In this document: one piece after another, positions 43,987 through 48,261 of the stretch
Numbering within the stretch: the stretch's first letter is position 1
Layout: each line of letters opens with the position of its first letter
Assembly: GCA_944392155.1 (NCBI GenBank)
Contig: CALXVR010000012.1
Location: 1-48,261 of the forward strand
Length of the DNA: 48,261 nt
Reading direction: 5' to 3'
From: an uncultured Alphaproteobacteria bacterium
GTDB lineage: Bacteria > Pseudomonadota > Alphaproteobacteria > RF32 > CAG-239
Notes under the pieces: model-generated
The model's database searches: none
What the model was told of the DNA's origin: nothing
The model's input: only the letters and a program-made list of their open reading frames with translations
Position numbers and translations under genes: made by a program

Positions 43987-44606
43987 TGAAGCAGTTTGTT
44001 ATTTTTGATACGGAATATGCCTCTTGGGACGGTTTTTTGACCGATACGCCCGAAAATAAGAAAAAAGCGGAAATAGTGCAAATTGCGGCGTTGAAAGTTA
44101 ATGTCGATGATTTGAGCGTGGCGGAAGAATTTAATGTTTATGTTAAGCCGCATTTCAGACCTAAGCTTACGGAGTATTTCATCAAACTGACCGGAATTAC
44201 GGATGAAAAATTAGCGGCGGAGGGGATTGGCTATTTAGAAGCTTACGAACAATTTAAGTCTTTTGTCGGGGATTGTATTTGCTTCTCTCACGCATGGAAT
44301 GAGCCTGCCAAAAGTTTGTCTGACGGCAGAGTTATGCAAGATAATTTGGAGTTGTGGGGCAAAAAAGATACTCAACACCCGGATTTTCGAAATCTTGCGC
44401 CGTGGTTTAAGCGCGAGTATGCGCGTAGGGGACTGAATATTAGTCAACAATGTTCCGGTGAGGTGGCGCGCCTGCTGGGCGGCGCAGATGAGCTCACATC
44501 CTTAAATTTGGATGTTCATAACGCACTTTATGATGTGTATTCTCTTTTAATCGGTTTGCGCAAGCTAGGATTTGCGCTCAATGATGAAACGTGCCAATTC
44601 CTTTAG
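43983..44606 (+). CDS. DEDDh 3'-5' exonuclease-like protein
   Basis: This 207-residue protein has the Exo I motif FDTEY, the Exo III motif HNALYDVYSL (His and Asp), and PHFRPKLTEYFIKLTGIT in between, the pattern of ERI-1/KapD-type DEDDh exonucleases. It should remove nucleotides from 3' ends of RNA or DNA; the substrate is unknown. The start overlaps the pheA stop codon (ATGA). The last 42 bases overlap the convergent ispA gene. Confidence 0.85.
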   Translation: MMKQFVIFDTEYASWDGFLTDTPENKKKAEIVQIAALKVNVDDLSVAEEFNVYVKPHFRPKLTEYFIKLTGITDEKLAAEGIGYLEAYEQFKSFVGDCICFSHAWNEPAKSLSDGRVMQDNLELWGKKDTQHPDFRNLAPWFKREYARRGLNISQQCSGEVARLLGGADELTSLNLDVHNALYDVYSLLIGLRKLGFALNDETCQFL

Positions 44607-45464
44607 GGTTTTGGCTTTGTTTCCAAAAATATCAAGGACTTGTTCTGCTTCAGAAATGAAATCTTTGGCGATTTGCTTAGCTTTAGGTAAGCCATAAATG
44701 CTGACAAAGGTTATTTTGCCTTGTTCGGCATCTTTATTGAGTTTTTTGCCGACGATGGTTTGGTCGCCTTCAACGTCTAAAATATCATCAGCAATCTGAA
44801 AAGCTATGCCGATGCGGCGCGAATAATCTATCAAAGCCTGATATTTTTCGCCTTGGGCATTGCCAAGAACGGCTCCGGCTTCGCAAGCGTAACGAAGCAG
44901 ACGTCCGGTTTTCATTTCTTCAATGTTTTTGATGAGCTTTTCGGCATTCATGGGGTTTTTGAGGTTTTCGGCATAAATATCAAGCATTTGACCGGCAATC
45001 ATACCATCGAAAGCACCGGCGGCTTCCGCCAACAAACGTACCAAACGGCTGCGGATAACCGGACGGGGATGGGTCTTTTCATCGCTGATGATTTCAAAGG
45101 CATAAGTTAAAAGTCCGTCTCCGGCCAAGATGGCGGTGGCTTCATCAAATTGTTTGTGGCAGGTGGGTTTACCGCGGCGCAAATCGTCATTGTCCATTGC
45201 CGGAAGGTCATCGTGAATCAGTGAATATGAATGCAACATTTCAAGAGCTACGGCGGTGCGGAAAGATTTTTCTGCAGGAATGCCAAACAGCGCGGCACAT
45301 TCGGTTACCAAAAACGGGCGTAAGCGTTTGCCACCGTTCATGACCGAATATTCCATAGCCTGAACAACTCTCTTCTCCGGACCATTCGGAAGCGGAAAAA
45401 ATTCCCCCAAACGGCTGTTGAAATCTTGGGTAAAGGTTGAGAGTTTTTCTTGAATGTCGGTCAT
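44565..45464 (-). CDS. ispA: Farnesyl diphosphate synthase (polyprenyl synthetase)
   Basis: IspA joins isopentenyl diphosphate to allylic diphosphates, giving farnesyl diphosphate, the precursor of undecaprenyl phosphate and quinones. The 299-residue protein has the first Asp-rich motif DDLPAMDNDDLRRG, GGKRLRPFL, and the second Asp-rich motif FQIADDILDVEGD. The order xseB-ispA is a common alphaproteobacterial and gamma-proteobacterial operon; the gap is 15 bases. AGGACTATTGTT precedes the ATG. Confidence 0.96.
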   Translation of the reverse strand: MTDIQEKLSTFTQDFNSRLGEFFPLPNGPEKRVVQAMEYSVMNGGKRLRPFLVTECAALFGIPAEKSFRTAVALEMLHSYSLIHDDLPAMDNDDLRRGKPTCHKQFDEATAILAGDGLLTYAFEIISDEKTHPRPVIRSRLVRLLAEAAGAFDGMIAGQMLDIYAENLKNPMNAEKLIKNIEEMKTGRLLRYACEAGAVLGNAQGEKYQALIDYSRRIGIAFQIADDILDVEGDQTIVGKKLNKDAEQGKITFVSIYGLPKAKQIAKDFISEAEQVLDIFGNKAKTLKELARFIIERKS

Positions 45465-45479
45465 AACAATAGTCCTGTT

Positions 45480-45725
45480 TTATTCTTCTATTTTATCAAG
45501 CTCGCTTAATTTCATTTCACCTTCAGGGGAAATTTCAATCTTTTCAATTTTTAACTGTGCAGCTTTGAGTTTGGTTTCGCAAAGTTTTTTCAAGTTAACG
45601 GCGCGTTCATAAGCAGCGACAGCGTCGTCTAGTTTAATGCGACCGCTTTCAAGTTCTCTGACCAGGTTCTCAAGCTGCAAAAGAGCTTCTTCAAAGCTCA
45701 AGTCTTTTATGTTTTGTTCTTCCAT
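45480..45725 (-). CDS. xseB: Exodeoxyribonuclease VII small subunit
   Basis: XseB binds along the coiled coil of XseA to form active ExoVII. The 81-residue helical protein has DLSFEEALLQLENLVRELESGRIKLDDAVAAYERAVNLKKLCETKL, the family signature. ATG 45725 is supported by AAGGACAATT; a 30-codon extension upstream is unrelated. It is the first gene before ispA. Confidence 0.96.
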   Translation of the reverse strand: MEEQNIKDLSFEEALLQLENLVRELESGRIKLDDAVAAYERAVNLKKLCETKLKAAQLKIEKIEISPEGEMKLSELDKIEE

Positions 45726-45901
45726 AATTGTCCTTATCCTTTTTGTTTGTGCTATCATATTATAATAATTTTCATCTGGCAACTCGGAATATAAACTTTC
45801 GGATATCATCAACAAGTATATATATCAATTGGTTTGTCTAGAACTGTTTTGCGGCATTGAAATGTGCTAAATTAGAAACTGGTAAATGAGGGAGAAAAGC
45901 A

Positions 45902-46192
45902 ATGAAAAATTTAGCAATAATGCCAGGTTCGAAGTTGCTGAAAGCAATGGGAAATGCCAGAAGATTGGAGATCTTGTATTATTTGATGCAAGGTGAGATG
46001 AATGTTTCTGAGCTGGAAAAAGTTGTTGGGCTCAGTCAATCGGCGCTCTCTCAGCATTTGGCTGTTTTACGCGCCGAAAATGTGGTGAAAACAAGACGCG
46101 TGGCACAAACAATTTTTTATTCCATTAAAAGTGAAAAAGCTTTGAAGATATTGCAATTATTGGACAAGATTTATAACCAACCATATAAATAA
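45902..46192 (+). CDS. ArsR-family transcriptional regulator
   Basis: This 96-residue winged-helix protein has MGNARRLEILYYLMQGEMNVSELEKVVGLSQSALSQHLAVLRAENVVKTRRVAQTIFYSI. The recognition helix SQSALSQHLAVLR and the RVAQTIFYS wing resemble the BigR/SqrR branch of sulfide-sensing repressors, but there is no Cys in the protein, so persulfide sensing by Cys is not possible. The signal is unknown. GAGGGAGAAAAGC precedes the ATG. No target gene is adjacent on the same strand. Confidence 0.88.
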   Translation: MKNLAIMPGSKLLKAMGNARRLEILYYLMQGEMNVSELEKVVGLSQSALSQHLAVLRAENVVKTRRVAQTIFYSIKSEKALKILQLLDKIYNQPYK

Positions 46193-46195
46193 AAG

Positions 46196-46224
46196 AAAGC
46201 CGGAATTAGTTTCCGGCTTTTTTT
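46196..46224. terminator. Terminator shared by the ArsR gene and rnd
   Basis: AAAGCCGGAA pairs with TTCCGGCTTT around the short loop and is followed by a T-run. The rnd stop codon lies inside the hairpin. Confidence 0.9.
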
Positions 46225-47369
46225 ATGAGTTCAATATTGCGTTTGGTCGGGTTATATGAAATGCTTAGTTCTCCGCTGCGTAAAGCCAAGGCATCAGAAC
46301 CAAATATTTCTAACCGCCAGCCTTTGAGTATGGGGTTTTCAGTATTGGCAGAAACGGCAAAGTTCTTTAAATCCTCATCAGAGGCAATGAGTTTGGCAAC
46401 AACCCCTTGTTCTTGGGCACGAATTTTTAACAGCATGCGCAAAAGCTCATATAATGCATTGGCGCCGTTGGGTAGGAGTTTGTCATGTTCCGGTTTGATA
46501 TAGGCGGAAGAAGGAATCTGCAAGGCGATATTAATAACATCAAGAATTTCATCTCCGAGTTTGCCGGAGACAACGTCTTTGCGGATGTTGCGAATCTTTT
46601 CTAATTCTTCCTTAGAAGTAGGACAGGCAGCGGCAATGTTGATGAGACAGTCATCTTTAATTATGCTTTGTCTGGGTGTGTTTTTGTTTTGTGCGCGACG
46701 TTCACGCCAAGCTGCCAGTTCTCGCAGAATTGTCAAAACTTTGCTGTTATGAGAGCGATGTCTGATTTTTTGCCAAGCATCCTCAGGGCGGACAATATAG
46801 GTATCCGGTGATTTGAGTATGGCTATTTCTTCATCCAACCAATGCAGACGTCCAGTTTCAGATAGTTTGTTTTGCAAAAAGGTGTAGATATTAACCAGAT
46901 GCGTTACGTCCGAAAGCGCATATTCCAGTTGTTTGGTGTCCAACGGGCGCAAGCTCCAATCCGAAAGACGGCTGCTTTTATCTAACTGGATGCCTAAAAC
47001 GCTTTTGACCAGATTTTCATAGCTGACGGCCTCGCCAAAACCGCAAACCTGAGCGGCAATTTGTGTGTCAAACAAAGGTTCGGGAATAAAGCCGCTTTGA
47101 TTATAAATAATTTCGATATCCTGACGTCCGGAGTGGAAGACCTTAGTGATGTTTGGATTTTTCATTAAGGTAAAAAAGGCGGATAAGTCTATGTTCTCGG
47201 CCAAGGGGTCAATGATTGCCGCGTGATTTGGCGAGGCAACCTGAATAAGGCAGAGTTTGGCATAATAGGTTTTTTCGCGCAGAAATTCTAAATCTACGGC
47301 AATAAAATCTTCATTTATCAGCTCTTGGCAAAATTCGGTTAAAGCTTGGTTGGTGTCAATTAATCTCAT
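46206..47369 (-). CDS. rnd: Ribonuclease D
   Basis: RNase D trims 3' ends of tRNA precursors and other RNAs. The 387-residue protein has the DEDDy exonuclease motifs: DLEF, VFHSGRQDIEI, and YALSDVTHLVNIY with Tyr and Asp. An HRDC domain follows (about residues 205-290; ILRELAAWRERRAQNKNTPRQ). The ATG is at 47369. It stands alone, convergent with the ArsR gene. Confidence 0.96.
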   Translation of the reverse strand: MRLIDTNQALTEFCQELINEDFIAVDLEFLREKTYYAKLCLIQVASPNHAAIIDPLAENIDLSAFFTLMKNPNITKVFHSGRQDIEIIYNQSGFIPEPLFDTQIAAQVCGFGEAVSYENLVKSVLGIQLDKSSRLSDWSLRPLDTKQLEYALSDVTHLVNIYTFLQNKLSETGRLHWLDEEIAILKSPDTYIVRPEDAWQKIRHRSHNSKVLTILRELAAWRERRAQNKNTPRQSIIKDDCLINIAAACPTSKEELEKIRNIRKDVVSGKLGDEILDVINIALQIPSSAYIKPEHDKLLPNGANALYELLRMLLKIRAQEQGVVAKLIASDEDLKNFAVSANTENPILKGWRLEIFGSDALALRSGELSISYNPTKRNIELIKKAGN

Positions 47370-47528
47370 TATAATCTAATCCGCTTCTTTATGTTGGTGA
47401 TTGATGTTTAATATTTTTTTGAGGTTGTTGCAAGTTGTTTTTGTTTTTCTTGAAGTTTTGCTTGCATTTGGGCTGATTTAGTTCTAACAATTAAGTCTAA
47501 AACAAATAATTAAAATAAGAGGTTTTTT

Positions 47529-48261
47529 ATGAGTAGCTATCGTACACATACCTGCGGCGAACTCAGAAGTTCGGACGTTGATAAGGAAGTTAAGCTTGCG
47601 GGATGGATTCACCGCAAGAGAAATTTGGGTAATCTGTGCTTTGTGGATTTGCGAGACCATTACGGAATCACGCAATGTGTGTTTGACAGCTCTTCAGATT
47701 TGTTTGAAAAGATTGAGGCTATTCGTCCCGAATCGGTTATCGGAATTTCGGGCAAGGTTATGATGCGCGAGAGCATTAACAAAAATATTCCGACCGGCGA
47801 TATTGAAATTAAGGTCAGCGCTTTGGAAGTTTATTCCGAGGCGGAGGTTTTGCCTTTCCAAGTTGCAATTGAAGATGACGCGCCGGAAGAAATGCGCCTG
47901 AAATATCGTTTTTTGGATTTGCGCAAAGATCGTATTCATAAAAATATTTTGTTGCGCTCGGCGGTTATTCAGCGCTCTCGCGAGTTGATGCGTGAGCAGG
48001 GCTTTACTGAATATCAAACCCCGATTTTGACAGCTTCTTCTCCGGAAGGCGCACGCGACTTTTTGGTGCCCTCCCGCATCAATCCTGGAAAGTTTTATGC
48101 TTTGCCGCAAGCACCGCAGCAGTTTAAGCAGCTTTTGATGGTTTCGGGTTTTGATAAGTATTTTCAAATTGCTCCTTGTTTTAGAGATGAAGACCCCAGA
48201 GCAGACCGCTCGCCGGGTGAGTTTTATCAGATGGATATGGAAATGTCTTTTGCCACACAAG
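47529..48261 (+). CDS. aspS: Aspartyl-tRNA synthetase, 3' end outside window
   Basis: The first 244 residues of AspS are present; the frame runs open into the window edge. The N-terminal OB-fold anticodon-binding domain ([23 protein letters not shown]) and the start of the class II catalytic core are visible, with RYRFLDLR-like [18 protein letters not shown] and motif 2 [20 protein letters not shown] lies 7 bases before the ATG. The enzyme charges tRNA-Asp. Divergent from rnd with a 159-base gap. Confidence 0.97.
   Translation, partial: MSSYRTHTCGELRSSDVDKEVKLAGWIHRKRNLGNLCFVDLRDHYGITQCVFDSSSDLFEKIEAIRPESVIGISGKVMMRESINKNIPTGDIEIKVSALEVYSEAEVLPFQVAIEDDAPEEMRLKYRFLDLRKDRIHKNILLRSAVIQRSRELMREQGFTEYQTPILTASSPEGARDFLVPSRINPGKFYALPQAPQQFKQLLMVSGFDKYFQIAPCFRDEDPRADRSPGEFYQMDMEMSFATQ

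Overview
The window looks like a chromosomal segment of an AT-rich alphaproteobacterium. The conserved protein genes resemble Rhodospirillales-type relatives, in particular the AT-rich, host- or gut-associated lineages. The main support is the gene order fliL-fliM-DUF6468-MotE-TPR, the short S21 protein, the YbjN-family protein, DUF465 proteins, and Shine-Dalgarno starts with frequent GTG/TTG. The species assignment is inference; no rRNA gene is present. Almost all of the window is dense core genome with short gaps and many bidirectional hairpin terminators between convergent genes. No CRISPR array, prophage, integrase or insertion sequence was seen.

Layout. 1-2.9 kb: a repeat-rich surface or cytoplasmic protein cut by the window edge, a lipoprotein and a secreted nuclease. 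2.9-5.2 kb: rplU-rpmA-obgE-rsfS, a ribosome biogenesis cluster. 5.2-7.1 kb: a HAD protein, two unknown proteins and rlmH. 7.4-14.8 kb (minus strand): fliL-fliM-DUF6468-motE-TPR protein-uvrB, a tightly coupled flagellar motor operon with a DNA repair gene at its end. 15-19.8 kb (plus strand): a PilM-like protein, a 1020-residue PilV-like pilin/adhesin and a secreted protein. This is the most unusual part of the window. 19.8-23.6 kb: phosphate transporter pair, a membrane-anchored DsbA-like protein and phosphofructokinase. 23.7-27.1 kb: two DUF465 proteins around rpsU, a Cys-rich secreted protein, mutY and tRNA-Leu(CAG). 27.1-30.6 kb (minus): xseA, M23 peptidase, response regulator, uppP. 30.6-31.8 kb: a small accessory island with a HigA-like regulator behind a 40-bp palindrome and an orphan gene with a perfect internal duplication. 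31.8-35.4 kb (minus): mtaB-ftsY and L-lactate dehydrogenase, whose upstream region is made of 120-bp tandem repeats. 35.4-39.7 kb: acidic membrane protein, acpP, fabF, mltG, a small membrane protein, a carrier-protein homologue without its attachment serine, and a YbjN protein. 39.9-48.3 kb: lgt, a membrane protein with a degenerate GGDEF domain, queA, pheA, an exonuclease, ispA-xseB, an ArsR regulator, rnd and the start of aspS.

Functional themes: cell envelope building (uppP, mltG, lgt, M23 peptidase, acpP/fabF), translation and tRNA modification (rplU, rpmA, rpsU, rsfS, obgE, rlmH, mtaB, queA, aspS), DNA repair (uvrB, mutY, xseA, xseB), motility and adhesion. An L-lactate dehydrogenase and a phosphofructokinase with mixed donor-site residues point to glycolytic, possibly fermentative, metabolism.
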